This document shows, in pieces, positions 29,535-38,216 of a stretch of 64,000 nt of DNA; the stretch's first letter is position 1, and every line of letters begins with the position of its first letter. The notes under the pieces were generated by a model. The model ran no database searches, had not been told where the DNA came from, and saw only the letters and a list, made by a program, of their open reading frames with translations. Source of the DNA: Nodosilinea sp. FACHB-141 (lineage in GTDB: Bacteria > Cyanobacteriota > Cyanobacteriia > Phormidesmidales > Phormidesmidaceae). The translations under genes and the position numbers were made by a program. Location of the stretch: assembly GCF_014696135.1 (NCBI RefSeq), contig NZ_JACJPP010000007.1, positions 558,001 to 622,000 on the forward strand. Direction: 5' to 3'.

Positions 29535-30635
29535 ATGGTGGCTCGTACATTTGGTTGTTTGGGTTCTGCACTGGTTACGGTGGCGGGGCTAGCTGGGGTA
29601 ACGTGGGTACTCAACCTGCCCTACCCCATGATTCGCTGGCCCGTAGCCAAAACGGTCCCCCTAATTCTGCTGCCCAGCTACATCAAGATGGATCACGACT
29701 ACCGGCAAGCGGTGTCGCTGGTAGAGCAGGCTGACCAATTGGTGAATCAAGCCACCTCGGCTCAAGATATTGAACTAGGCGAAGAAAAAGTCACCCAGGC
29801 CCAGACGCATTTAGACGGGCTGCCAGTGTGGTTTTTGGGCTACTATCCCCAGGGCTACTGCGGCTTCGTGGGCTGTAGCTGGCGGTTCACCCTAGATGAG
29901 TTTGAGACCGCCCGCGCCGAGATTGGCCGCATGGAAGCCGTAGTGTTTCAAGAGCGCAACGCCCAAACCTTACTGACAGCTGGGACAACAGCCGTCGATG
30001 GGGCACAGCAGGCTTTTCAAACGGCGGCATCTAGCTCCGACCGAGCCACAGCTCTCACCACCTGGCAGCAGGGGATGGATCGACTGAGCGAAATTCCGCC
30101 CGAGACATTGGCGGGGCGGCAGTCGGCTACCAAGCTAGACGCCTACCAGCGCGACTATCAGCAGGTGGCAGGCAACGTCGCCGGAGGCAACCGCTCTGGC
30201 ACATTGGTCGATGCGGCTAAAGCCTTTGGGTATGAAGCGGCTGTCGCCGGCCAAAACCCGCCCCACAGTGCCGCTCGTTGGGAAACCGTTGCGGGGCTTT
30301 GGGAAACGGCGATCGCCCGCTTAGACGACATTCCCATCGATGACCCTGGCTATAGCGAAGCCCAGATCCTGCTAGCCCAATACCAAACCAATCTGGGCAT
30401 CGTTCAAGAAAACATTGGCAAAGAAGAAGCCTCAGCTAGAGCCTTTGATAGTGCCACCGAAAAAAGCACCTACATGCTGGCCCAAAACTTAAAGGGCATG
30501 GAGCGCAATCAAATCGCCAGCCTGCTCCAAGACATCATTAATGACTTAGAAAAAGTTCAGCCCAACACCACCAACCATGCCCGAGCCAGCGAAATGCTCA
30601 GATCTGCTAACCAAAAGCTAGCTCAGCTTGAATAA
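29535..30635 (+). CDS. Membrane-anchored hypothetical protein with helical repeats
   Basis: The 366-residue protein has one N-terminal membrane segment (about 8-30, SALVTVAGLAGVTWVLNL). A long alpha-helical region with many Gln, Ala and Glu residues follows, probably tetratricopeptide-like or coiled-coil. A short insert, WFLGYYPQGYCGFVGCSWRF, holds two cysteines close together. An AQILLAQYQTNLGIVQENIG segment late in the protein looks like a TPR helix pair. I cannot name a family; similar proteins of cyanobacteria are annotated as hypothetical. It probably faces the periplasm. Confidence 0.7.
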   Translation: MVARTFGCLGSALVTVAGLAGVTWVLNLPYPMIRWPVAKTVPLILLPSYIKMDHDYRQAVSLVEQADQLVNQATSAQDIELGEEKVTQAQTHLDGLPVWFLGYYPQGYCGFVGCSWRFTLDEFETARAEIGRMEAVVFQERNAQTLLTAGTTAVDGAQQAFQTAASSSDRATALTTWQQGMDRLSEIPPETLAGRQSATKLDAYQRDYQQVAGNVAGGNRSGTLVDAAKAFGYEAAVAGQNPPHSAARWETVAGLWETAIARLDDIPIDDPGYSEAQILLAQYQTNLGIVQENIGKEEASARAFDSATEKSTYMLAQNLKGMERNQIASLLQDIINDLEKVQPNTTNHARASEMLRSANQKLAQLE

Positions 30636-30885
30636 AAAGCTTGACTCAAGCAAGGTTGTTGCGTCTCAGACAAGGCGGCAACCCAAGGCCAATTTTTGCA
30701 GATGTTGAACTGTTGTTAACCCCTTTGGAGAGGGCAGATTTCATCCTACAATCGGCCGCATCTGCGTCGCAGACGAGGGCAAGGGTAAAGGGAGTATTTC
30801 TCTTCTTTGCAAAACCCCTGGTGTCTCCGGAAGCAGGTCGGGTGCAGGTGTATTTGATGACGGAACCATCCACCCATGCCACTCC

Positions 30886-31824
30886 ATGCCAAAGCTCAAT
30901 AACTTACAACTCGGCCAAAAATTCACCTTGCTGCTGCTGCTCGTATTTTTGGGGGGCATCATTGCCAGCAGCATCGCCCTGTCTTCGGTTCTCAACAAGA
31001 GCGCCCAGGCTCAACTTACCACCAACGCCCTAATGTTGATGGAAACGATGAACTCTGTGCGAGATTACACCACCAACCAAGTCAACCCAGAACTGGTGGC
31101 GCGGCTAGATACCGAATTTTTGCCGGAAACCGTGCCTGCTTATTCGGCACGAGAAGTATTTGAAACCTTTCGTGGCAACCCCATCTATGCTGACTTTTTC
31201 TATAAAGAAGCTACCCTCAACCCTACCAACTTAAGAGACAAAGCTGATGGCTTTGAGGCTCAGCTCGTCGAACAATTTAAGCAGCAGAGCACGGCCCAAG
31301 AGACCAGTGGTTTTCGCCGTACCCCAGCGGGTGACCTCTACTACATTGCTCGCCCGATTAAAATTAGCAAGCCAAGCTGCCTAGAATGCCACAGCACCCC
31401 GGCCGCTGCCCCAGCCAGCATGATCGAGCGCTACGGAGCCAACAACGGGTTTGGCTGGCATCTAGATGAAATTATTGGCGCCCAGATGATCTCCGTACCG
31501 GCTGAAAAGGTGCTGAAGAGTGCCCGTCAGTCTCTGGTGCTGATCCTCGGCATTTTTGTGATTGCGTTTTCACTGGCGATCGTGCTGGTCAACCTCTGGC
31601 TCAAGCGCTACGTGGTGCGCCCCCTCAACCGCATGGCGTTGGCGGCGGAAGCGGCCAGCATGGGCGACCCGATGGCGGAGTTTAGCCAAGACTCTAACGA
31701 TGAAGTCGGCAAATTAGCAGTGGCCTTCAACCGCATGCAAATGAGTTTACAGATGGCTATGCAGCGTCTAGAGCGCTACCGGGAAGGGCGACGCAGCTCA
31801 GGAGATTTCTCGGGTAAACAATAG
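30886..31824 (+). CDS. c-type haem sensor, DUF3365 (Tll0287-like) with HAMP
   Basis: The 312-residue protein has a first membrane helix at about 13-35. A periplasmic DUF3365 domain of about 40-205 carries a CXXCH haem site (SCLECHSTP), and a second helix lies at about 220-243. A HAMP domain spans about 244-297 (VRPLNRMALAAEAASMGDPM, DEVGKLAVAFNRM). Family members such as Tll0287 bind haem covalently, which suggests a redox or NO/CO sensor. The protein ends after HAMP with no kinase or cyclase domain, so output must be passed to a partner. The convergent cyclase-kinase gene begins its 3' end 66 bases away, making it a candidate partner by position only. Confidence 0.9.
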   Translation: MPKLNNLQLGQKFTLLLLLVFLGGIIASSIALSSVLNKSAQAQLTTNALMLMETMNSVRDYTTNQVNPELVARLDTEFLPETVPAYSAREVFETFRGNPIYADFFYKEATLNPTNLRDKADGFEAQLVEQFKQQSTAQETSGFRRTPAGDLYYIARPIKISKPSCLECHSTPAAAPASMIERYGANNGFGWHLDEIIGAQMISVPAEKVLKSARQSLVLILGIFVIAFSLAIVLVNLWLKRYVVRPLNRMALAAEAASMGDPMAEFSQDSNDEVGKLAVAFNRMQMSLQMAMQRLERYREGRRSSGDFSGKQ

Positions 31825-31890
31825 ATATTGATAGACGTCAGCCTAAATCAAATATCAAGTACTTTTTATCGGGGCTCAGCCTACTGGGTT

Positions 31891-33945
31891 CTACTGCATT
31901 TGTCGGCAAAATTCCTCTGCCTTTTTGGAGTCAGGAATTTCAGCGGCGAGGCGGTTAATCAGCTCTTGAGGCGAAAGCTGAGGAAAGTCGGCCAGGGTAT
32001 CCTCGATTAGGTAGTTGGCCATGGGGCCAATGCAGCGGGTCAGGGTTTGCCGACAGCGGTTCAAAAATTCTGGGCTGGGGCGCTCTGCGGCTGGGGTGAC
32101 AACACCCAATATTGACTCTGGATCGGCCGCCGTAAGCTCCTTGGAACTGTCTATTAGGCTGACAGCATTTTCGTCTACGGCGACCTGAATGCGACTGACA
32201 AAGTCTGTGGCCTGACGTCCGTTAGAAAGCTGACTCGCCAAAATTTCGACAAATTCCTCCGGTGTAGCCTGGGGGTGTTGCTCGATCATATCTTCGACAA
32301 TCACGCTGGCCATGGGGCCAATGCAGCGGGCGAGTTCCTGGCGGCAGGCCTCCATGAATGATGGATTGCGCTGCTGGGGAAGGGTTGTTTTTGATGTGGC
32401 CCCTGGAGCATCCAGCCGATGGGCAGCTGGAGTCCAGGCCGGTTCAACGGTGAGGGGAGAGATAGGAGCTTTAATTGTCTTGGCTAGGGGCGCTAAGCGC
32501 TGCATTACGTCGCGGGCTGTTTGAAACCGGGCTTTTGGTTTCTGCTGCACCAACTGGGTGAGAATGTTGGCCAAACTTGGGCTCACGCTGGTGTAGGTCT
32601 GCCAGTGCCACTCCAGCGACTCTCGATCGATCAGGTCGCGGGGGTAGCGGCCGGTTAACAGGACGATCGCCGTCACCCCCAGCGCATAGAGGTCACTGGA
32701 GGGAAAACTCTGGCCCAAGTGAATTTGCTCTGGTGGTGAGTAGCCAAATTTGCCCACCATAGTGGCGGGTTGGGCATCGTCGGCTGCGGTCATCTCGTCG
32801 GAAAGCAGGGTACTAATGGCGTCGCTGACCAGGCCGAAATCGATCAGCACCGGCAGGCTGCGATCGCGGCAGTACATAATGTTGTCTGGCGAAATATCGC
32901 GGTGCACAATATTCAGACCGTGGAGGTAATCCAGCACCTGCAGCATCTGCATCAGCCACTGGACAACCTCAGCCTCAGAAAACTGGCTGTTTTGCTGACG
33001 GCGCTGCTTAATCAGCTGAGAATAGGGCACGCCATCGATATATTCCTGCACAATAAACAGGCGCTCTTTCTGAGTAAAGCAGGCCAGAAACTTGGGCACC
33101 TGGGGATGGTCGAGCTGGTATAGGGTTTTGGCCTCTCGCTTGAATAAATCTAGGGCCTTTTGCAGGTTGCTCCCAGACTTTTTGGTGGGAAAAAACTCTT
33201 TCAGCACGCAGGCTTCACCAAAGCGCTGGGAGTCTTCTACTAAATAGGACCGGCCGAAGCCGCCCTGCCCTAGCACTCGCTGAACGATGTAGCGACCGCC
33301 TACCTTAGTGCCGGGGGCCAGGAGCTTGCGGTCTATGGATGCTTCAGGAGCTACCTCAAGCCCTTCTTCGGTGGTGATTGCCGAGGGGCTGGCCTCGTTT
33401 GGCCCCCTCGGCAGGGCATGGACGTGGTAGGCCGGTACCAGCTCTTGAATGTTTTTGAGCTGAAGCGGCCCGGCGTAGGTGGTGTCTAAATCTAAGCGCG
33501 ACTTGACCACGTCGTAGACAATTTTAGAAATGCAAATTCCGCTAGGGCGCGCTTCGGTCTGGAGGCGGGCGGCAATGTTGACCCCGTTGCCCATCACGTC
33601 AGACTGACTAAAAAACACATCCCCTAAATGGATGCCAATGCGGTGCAGCAGGGCTGGCTCATCCCCGGCAGTGGCATTGATGCGGTGCAGTTCTTTTTGA
33701 ATTTCGAGCCCGCAGGTGACGGCCTGTACCGCACTGGCAAAATACATCAGCAGGCCATCGCCAGTCGATTTCAGTACTTTGCCCTCAAACTGCTCGCAGA
33801 GCGCTTCCATCAGTGCTTGGTCGCGCTGGAGCTGGGAGAGGGTTAATTCTTCCTGTACTGACATGCGGGCGCTAAAGCCAACCGCATCGGTCAGCATAAT
33901 AGCGGCTAGGGTGCGATGTCCGTGGGTCACACGAGTCAGCTCCAA
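31891..33945 (-). CDS. Adenylate cyclase-Ser/Thr protein kinase fusion with C-terminal repeat
   Basis: The 684-residue protein (numbered from TTG 33945) starts with a class III nucleotide cyclase at about 10-180. Metal-binding Asp20 (MLTDAVGFS) and Asp63 (KSTGDGLL), Lys59, and the Asn/Arg pair of GNGVNIAARL are all present, so adenylate cyclase activity is expected. A Hanks-type kinase follows at about 217-485, with GQGGFGRSY, VLKEFF, HRDISPDN, LIDFGLV and SPPEQ, and all catalytic residues. The last 145 residues contain two copies of an unnamed helical domain of about 60 residues marked by RCIGPMA. GTG 33930, with GGAG upstream, is an alternative start. The protein has no membrane segment, so it is cytosolic. 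Confidence 0.93.
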   Translation of the reverse strand: MELTRVTHGHRTLAAIMLTDAVGFSARMSVQEELTLSQLQRDQALMEALCEQFEGKVLKSTGDGLLMYFASAVQAVTCGLEIQKELHRINATAGDEPALLHRIGIHLGDVFFSQSDVMGNGVNIAARLQTEARPSGICISKIVYDVVKSRLDLDTTYAGPLQLKNIQELVPAYHVHALPRGPNEASPSAITTEEGLEVAPEASIDRKLLAPGTKVGGRYIVQRVLGQGGFGRSYLVEDSQRFGEACVLKEFFPTKKSGSNLQKALDLFKREAKTLYQLDHPQVPKFLACFTQKERLFIVQEYIDGVPYSQLIKQRRQQNSQFSEAEVVQWLMQMLQVLDYLHGLNIVHRDISPDNIMYCRDRSLPVLIDFGLVSDAISTLLSDEMTAADDAQPATMVGKFGYSPPEQIHLGQSFPSSDLYALGVTAIVLLTGRYPRDLIDRESLEWHWQTYTSVSPSLANILTQLVQQKPKARFQTARDVMQRLAPLAKTIKAPISPLTVEPAWTPAAHRLDAPGATSKTTLPQQRNPSFMEACRQELARCIGPMASVIVEDMIEQHPQATPEEFVEILASQLSNGRQATDFVSRIQVAVDENAVSLIDSSKELTAADPESILGVVTPAAERPSPEFLNRCRQTLTRCIGPMANYLIEDTLADFPQLSPQELINRLAAEIPDSKKAEEFCRQMQ

Positions 33946-34264
33946 GGGTTGCTAGAGACGTCTAATAGCTAACGGACTGATGCGGCTGACTACAGTGAAC
34001 CTCACCCAATGCGCCGCAATTTTCTAAAGGCATCCAAGACGGTAATGATGGTATGGCCTGCACCCCTACAGCCTGAGATTCATTGTTTCAAAAGCTGTTT
34101 TAACAGCAAAACACCGGCAAACTATGCGGTGAACAATGGCCCTCAGAAAATGGCTTTGGCCCTAATTCTAGCCTACCAACAGGTTCCTCGCCGTCTCACA
34201 ACTCACGATCTAGACATCTCGGCAAAGGCGATGTGCAAGGGATTGAGGGCGCGTTGTCTATTCC
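33946..34264. other. 320 bp spacer
   Basis: Lies between the cyclase-kinase start and the end of the PhnD-like gene, both on the minus strand. No gene or clear structure is seen. The promoter for the cyclase-kinase gene should be here. Confidence 0.5.
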
Positions 34265-35143
34265 TTAAGACCCTAGGGTGAGCACCGCAGGCTGCTCTTT
34301 AACGCGAGACTCTAACGGACGCACTTTGTTGACCAAGGCGATCAGCTGGCTTAAGTCAGGTGGGGGTACGTTCGGAACGTAGCCCGCATCAGCGGTGAGG
34401 TTGGATGGAGCATTTTGCATGGCCTGCTCAAGGTACTGCTGCTGGTTGCGATCGACGTTGGGGCCGATCAAGACTGCCCCGGGAGGAATGGCGCGACTGG
34501 CGTGCAGAATGCGAAAGGTATTGCCCTCAAACGCGCTGCGATACTGCTGGAAGGCGTCTTCTGACATGGCCCCTGCGGCCACTCTGCCGTTGGCAATCCA
34601 CTCCAACGCTGTAGCGGGGGTGGAGGCAAACTCAATGGCCTTGAGGGTGAGGCCGTAGAGGTCGTAGAGGGGCAGATAGTAGCCCGTAGCGGAGCCGGCT
34701 TCTCCAAGGGCGAGGGTTTGGTTTGCCAGGTCGCCCAGCGCCTGAAACGAGCTATCGTTGCGCACCACCAGCACCGACTTTTGGTTGGGTGCACCCAGCA
34801 TGGGGAAGATGGGTAGATAGTTAGCTTCGGCCATGGCGATCGCCGCTAGTCCTGAGGGCGCAAACATCAGCGACCAGTTGGCCGCACGAATTTGCTCAAC
34901 GGCGCGAATTTCGTTAAACACTGGCTCTAGCTCGACGATCGCCTTAAGCTGCTCGGCCAGGTAGGTCTGGAATCGCTGATATTTTTCTAACGAGCTAGCG
35001 CCGTCGTCGTAGCTCACCAACCCTATGGTGAGTCGCAGTGGCTGGTCGGATACTTTGGCTGGGCCGCAGCCGCTCGCCTGGAGCAGCACCACCGCCATTA
35101 GACCCACCAGGCATGATTTAAAGAAACGACGCAGACGACTCAT
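34265..35143 (-). CDS. PhnD-like substrate-binding lipoprotein
   Basis: The product has about 292 residues and starts MSRLRRFFKSCLVG. Its lipobox LLQASGC places a lipidated Cys at about residue 26. The body matches phosphate/phosphite/phosphonate ABC-type binding proteins: RLTIGLVSYDDGASSLEKYQ, FAPSGLAAIAMAEA and ALGEAGSATGYYLP. The family binds oxyanions in the periplasm. No permease or ATPase gene is adjacent, so it may be a sensory or orphan binding protein rather than a transporter part. ATG 35143 is preferred over TTG 35155 because GGAG precedes it. Confidence 0.85.
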   Translation of the reverse strand: MSRLRRFFKSCLVGLMAVVLLQASGCGPAKVSDQPLRLTIGLVSYDDGASSLEKYQRFQTYLAEQLKAIVELEPVFNEIRAVEQIRAANWSLMFAPSGLAAIAMAEANYLPIFPMLGAPNQKSVLVVRNDSSFQALGDLANQTLALGEAGSATGYYLPLYDLYGLTLKAIEFASTPATALEWIANGRVAAGAMSEDAFQQYRSAFEGNTFRILHASRAIPPGAVLIGPNVDRNQQQYLEQAMQNAPSNLTADAGYVPNVPPPDLSQLIALVNKVRPLESRVKEQPAVLTLGS

Positions 35144-35287
35144 AAAGCTCCACAAACAGGTTGAGCGAGATTTCTACCCGAAACTCTAGCCAGTGTTTGC
35201 AGCTTAGATCGACGGCTTTAATAATCCAGATCTTCTTTGTATTCTGTGACGTTTGGTCTGCTGGAGGGCTATTACGGGGCGATCGCG

Positions 35288-35869
35288 CTACCCAAAGTAG
35301 TCCGGCTCATTCCCTGGCGTCCACTTGATATTGCAGCCAATGCTAGGTTTTTGGTGACCGGGCATAGCTTCAGCCGCTAGCACTGCATCTAGCGCCGTCC
35401 GCAGATCTTCGCCCGTAACCGGTAAGTTGTTGCCCGGGCGGCTATCGTCGAGCTGACCCCGGTATGCCAGGGTTTTAGCCTCGTCAAACAGAAAAAAGTC
35501 GGGGGTGCAGGCGGCGGTGTAGGCCTTGGCGATCTCCTGGGTTTCGTCGAAGCAGTAGGGAAAGGTGAAGCCCACAGCCTGGGCCTGGGCTTTGAGGTGT
35601 TCTGGGCCATCCTGAGGGTGGGTTTGTAGGCTGTTGGCGCTGATGGCGACGATGCCCACGCCCTTGGGACCATAGTCTCGACCAAGGCGGCCCAGCTCTT
35701 GCTCCACATGCTTAACGAAAGGGCAGTGGCGGCAGATAAACATCACCAGCAGAGCTGGAGCATCGGCAAACGTGCCGAGGTTGATGGTTTGGCCGCTGAC
35801 GACGTCTCTGAGTTCAAAGTGGGGGGCAGCGGTGCCCAGGGGCAGCATGGTAGATTCCACCATAGCCAT
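35288..35869 (-). CDS. Thioredoxin-fold peroxiredoxin-like protein (AhpC/TSA)
   Basis: The 193-residue protein has a thioredoxin-like fold. The first motif MFICRHCPFVKHVEQEL contains CRHC, a CXXC redox pair. DFFLFDEAKTLAYRGQLDD is the typical second half, with a conserved Pro preceding it (CTPDFF). The final ...SIGCNIKWTPGNEPDYF is characteristic of a group annotated as thioredoxin family/thiol-disulfide oxidoreductase. It lacks a signal peptide, so it is cytosolic. It is likely an antioxidant reductase, with substrate unknown. It is divergent from the phosphatase gene at 35921, with 51 bases between their starts. Confidence 0.85.
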   Translation of the reverse strand: MAMVESTMLPLGTAAPHFELRDVVSGQTINLGTFADAPALLVMFICRHCPFVKHVEQELGRLGRDYGPKGVGIVAISANSLQTHPQDGPEHLKAQAQAVGFTFPYCFDETQEIAKAYTAACTPDFFLFDEAKTLAYRGQLDDSRPGNNLPVTGEDLRTALDAVLAAEAMPGHQKPSIGCNIKWTPGNEPDYFG

Positions 35870-35920
35870 GGGATGAAGTCTCCAGGGTGAGTTTTCTTTA
35901 TCGTACCGAGGGATCTGGCT

Positions 35921-36370
35921 ATGACCGCTGATTCTTTGCAGGCTATCCGTAATTACCTGGCCCTTTCGCCCACCCTAGGCACCGCCGGGCAGCCCACCGC
36001 CGAGCAGTTTAAGGCGGTAGCCGAGGCCGGTTATACAGTCGTGGTCAATCTGGCGCTATCCACCTCCGACAACGCCATTGCCAACGAAGCAGAAGTGCTG
36101 AAAAGCCTGGGCATGACCTACTTTCACATTCCGGTGGTGTGGGAAGCGCCAACCCCAACCGATCTGGCCATCTTCTTTAAAGTGATGGATCGCAACCGCG
36201 ACGTTAAGGTTTTGGTTCACTGCGCTCTCAACATGCGCGTCTCCGCCTTTGTCTATCTCTACCGCGTGCTCCGTCTGGATATTGATCCCGCTGTGGCGAT
36301 CGCCGACCTACACCGCATCTGGCACCCTAACCCCACCTGGCAAACCTTCATCGACCAGTCCCTAGCCTAA
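35921..36370 (+). CDS. Protein tyrosine phosphatase family protein (DUF442-like)
   Basis: The 149-residue single-domain protein has the P-loop VLVHCALNMRVSAF. The catalytic Cys and Arg are separated by four residues rather than the canonical five, as in the group often called phosphatase-domain or beta-lactamase-hydrolase-like proteins. The N-terminal LGTAGQPTAEQFKAVAEAGY is a family hallmark. The general-acid Asp is not obvious. Substrate is unknown. The 3' end runs directly into an 85-base G-free tract. Confidence 0.85.
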   Translation: MTADSLQAIRNYLALSPTLGTAGQPTAEQFKAVAEAGYTVVVNLALSTSDNAIANEAEVLKSLGMTYFHIPVVWEAPTPTDLAIFFKVMDRNRDVKVLVHCALNMRVSAFVYLYRVLRLDIDPAVAIADLHRIWHPNPTWQTFIDQSLA

Positions 36371-36450
36371 CCCCATCACCCCCCCAACCCATCACTCCCT
36401 ACCCATCCACCCCTCACCCCTTACCCCCCACCCCCTCCCTCCCCTAAAAT
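36366..36450. repeat. 85-base G-free pyrimidine-rich tract
   Basis: From just inside the phosphatase stop to the base before TGTCTCTATGG, no G occurs on the plus strand. The minus strand has many runs of three or more G with short spacers, so G-quadruplex formation is possible. It replaces the usual ribosome-binding site of the next gene. Confidence 0.8.
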
Positions 36451-36456
36451 GTCTCT

Positions 36457-37167
36457 ATGGCAAACGAGACCCACTACCAAACCCTTGAGGTTCAAGAGTC
36501 GGCGACCCAGGCAGAGATTAAGCGCGCCTATCGTCGTCTGGCTAAGGAGTATCATCCTGATAGCAAGAGCGATCGCGCGTCCCACGATCGCATTGCTCGC
36601 ATCAACATTGCCTACGAAGTCATTGGCGACCCCTCGCGGCGTACGGTTTATGACCAGCAGCGTCAGGGGTTTGTAGCCGCTGACCCAGTGGAGAGTGCTA
36701 CCAATCGGACGAAGCGCACGGCGGATATGCAGGCGGTGTATCGCTACGCTCGCGAGGCAACACAGTCGTCTGAGGCGCGCGAAGATGCCTGGCTAAAGCT
36801 GGTTTACGGCCCAGTGGACAGGTTGTTGGGCAAAATCATGTCGCCCCTAAAAACAGAGATTCGCAAGCTGTCGGCTGACCCCTTCGACGATGAGCTGATG
36901 GAGGGGTTTATGGCGTATTTAGAGCAGGGCCGCACCTGGCTGGAGCAGGCCCAGAGCAAGTTTAACTCGATGGCAAATCCGGCAAGTATGGCGGGGGTGG
37001 CGGCGGATATTTACCACTGTCTGGGGCTGCTGGAGGATGGGCTGGATGAACTCGATCGCTTCACGATGAGCTATGAGGAGAGCTACATTCACACCGGAAC
37101 GGAGCTATTTCGGCGGGTGAAGCAACTGCGGGCTGATGCGAAGGAGCGGTTGAAGCGGTTGGTGTAA
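36457..37167 (+). CDS. J-domain co-chaperone protein
   Basis: The 236-residue protein has an N-terminal J domain (about 6-68) with the HPD tripeptide in LAKEYHPDSKSD and the helix RRTVYDQQRQ. It would stimulate the ATPase of a DnaK. The remainder is a helical cyanobacterial-specific domain without the Gly/Phe region or zinc fingers of DnaJ, so it is a class III J protein. The ATG at 36457 follows a G-free leader, with no ribosome-binding site visible. True dnaJ is at 60044-61171. Confidence 0.88.
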   Translation: MANETHYQTLEVQESATQAEIKRAYRRLAKEYHPDSKSDRASHDRIARINIAYEVIGDPSRRTVYDQQRQGFVAADPVESATNRTKRTADMQAVYRYAREATQSSEAREDAWLKLVYGPVDRLLGKIMSPLKTEIRKLSADPFDDELMEGFMAYLEQGRTWLEQAQSKFNSMANPASMAGVAADIYHCLGLLEDGLDELDRFTMSYEESYIHTGTELFRRVKQLRADAKERLKRLV

Positions 37168-37233
37168 GGTGTCTCGTAGGGTGCATCCGCGCAGCGATGC
37201 ACCGTTTAAGGGATTCGTAGCAACGGAACTGGT

Positions 37234-38187
37234 ATGAATCAAGGATGGGTTTACACCGATCGCATCACCCCCGCCGAAGCTGGTCTCTCCGTCCTCGACT
37301 TCTATAGCAATCGCTACAGGTACTTTAGTCGGGTGATATGGCGCGATCGCATCGCAGCTGGCCAAATTCGCCAAAACGGTATTGCCATGGCCTCCGACGA
37401 TCGCCTCAGTGCGGGGGACAGGCTGGACTACCATCGGCCTCCGTGGGAGGAGCCGGAGGCACCGCTGGAGTTTGGGGTGCTGTATGAGGATGAGGATTTG
37501 ATGGCGATCGCTAAGCCATCAGGTCTGCCGGTGCTGCCTGGCGGGGGCTTCCTCACCCATACGCTGCTGCACCAGCTCAGGCTGCGCTATTCCGACAACC
37601 CGCCCATTCCGGTACATCGGCTGGGGCGGGGAACGTCGGGGGTAATGCTACTGGGGCGATCGCCTCTAGCTCGTGCTGTGCTCAGTCGCCAGCTGCGCGA
37701 CTCGACCGCAACGGCCCACGATCCCCAAGCTCCACACCCCATTCGCAAGACCTATCGAGCTCTAATTGGGTTCACCAACTTACCCGACAAGTTCATCCTC
37801 ACAACCTCTATCGGCAAAGTCGATCACCCAGCGCTGGGGTATGTGTACGCAGCCTCGCCCGCCGGTCTACCCTCCTACAGCGAGGGCCTGGTTATCCAGC
37901 GCAATGTAGATTCCACCCTGGTAGAAGTCACTATTCGCACTGGGAGACCCCACCAGATTCGCATTCACCTAGCGGCGGCAGGGTTTCCGCTCATCGGGGA
38001 TCCCCTCTACGGGGTCGGCGGCCTACCGCTACCGATTAAACCGTCTGAGACTGGCAGAGTCCCCGTCCCCGGCGACGTTGGCTACCATCTGCACGCCTAC
38101 CATCTAACCCTCCCCCATCCCCGCACCCAAGAACCTTTAGAAATTCTCTGCCCTGCCCCCACCATCTTGCAGAGTTCCAGCCGCTAA
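37234..38187 (+). CDS. RluA-family pseudouridine synthase with catalytic Asp replaced
   Basis: The 317-residue protein has an RluA-type catalytic fold: YEDEDLMAIAKPSGLPVLPG, the motif-II region VHRLGRGTSGVML, and TGRPHQIRIHLAAAGFPLIG followed by DPLYG. In almost all pseudouridine synthases motif II is HRLDXXTSG with an essential Asp. Here the codon is GGG (Gly). The rest of the fold looks intact, so this may be an inactive or RNA-binding homologue. I recall the HRLGRGTSG form from some plant and cyanobacterial members, so it may define a clade. The N-terminal 90 residues look like an S4-type RNA-binding extension. Confidence 0.88.
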   Translation: MNQGWVYTDRITPAEAGLSVLDFYSNRYRYFSRVIWRDRIAAGQIRQNGIAMASDDRLSAGDRLDYHRPPWEEPEAPLEFGVLYEDEDLMAIAKPSGLPVLPGGGFLTHTLLHQLRLRYSDNPPIPVHRLGRGTSGVMLLGRSPLARAVLSRQLRDSTATAHDPQAPHPIRKTYRALIGFTNLPDKFILTTSIGKVDHPALGYVYAASPAGLPSYSEGLVIQRNVDSTLVEVTIRTGRPHQIRIHLAAAGFPLIGDPLYGVGGLPLPIKPSETGRVPVPGDVGYHLHAYHLTLPHPRTQEPLEILCPAPTILQSSSR

Positions 38188-38216
38188 GCTCATTCACGTC
38201 GGCGAACTCCAACCCC

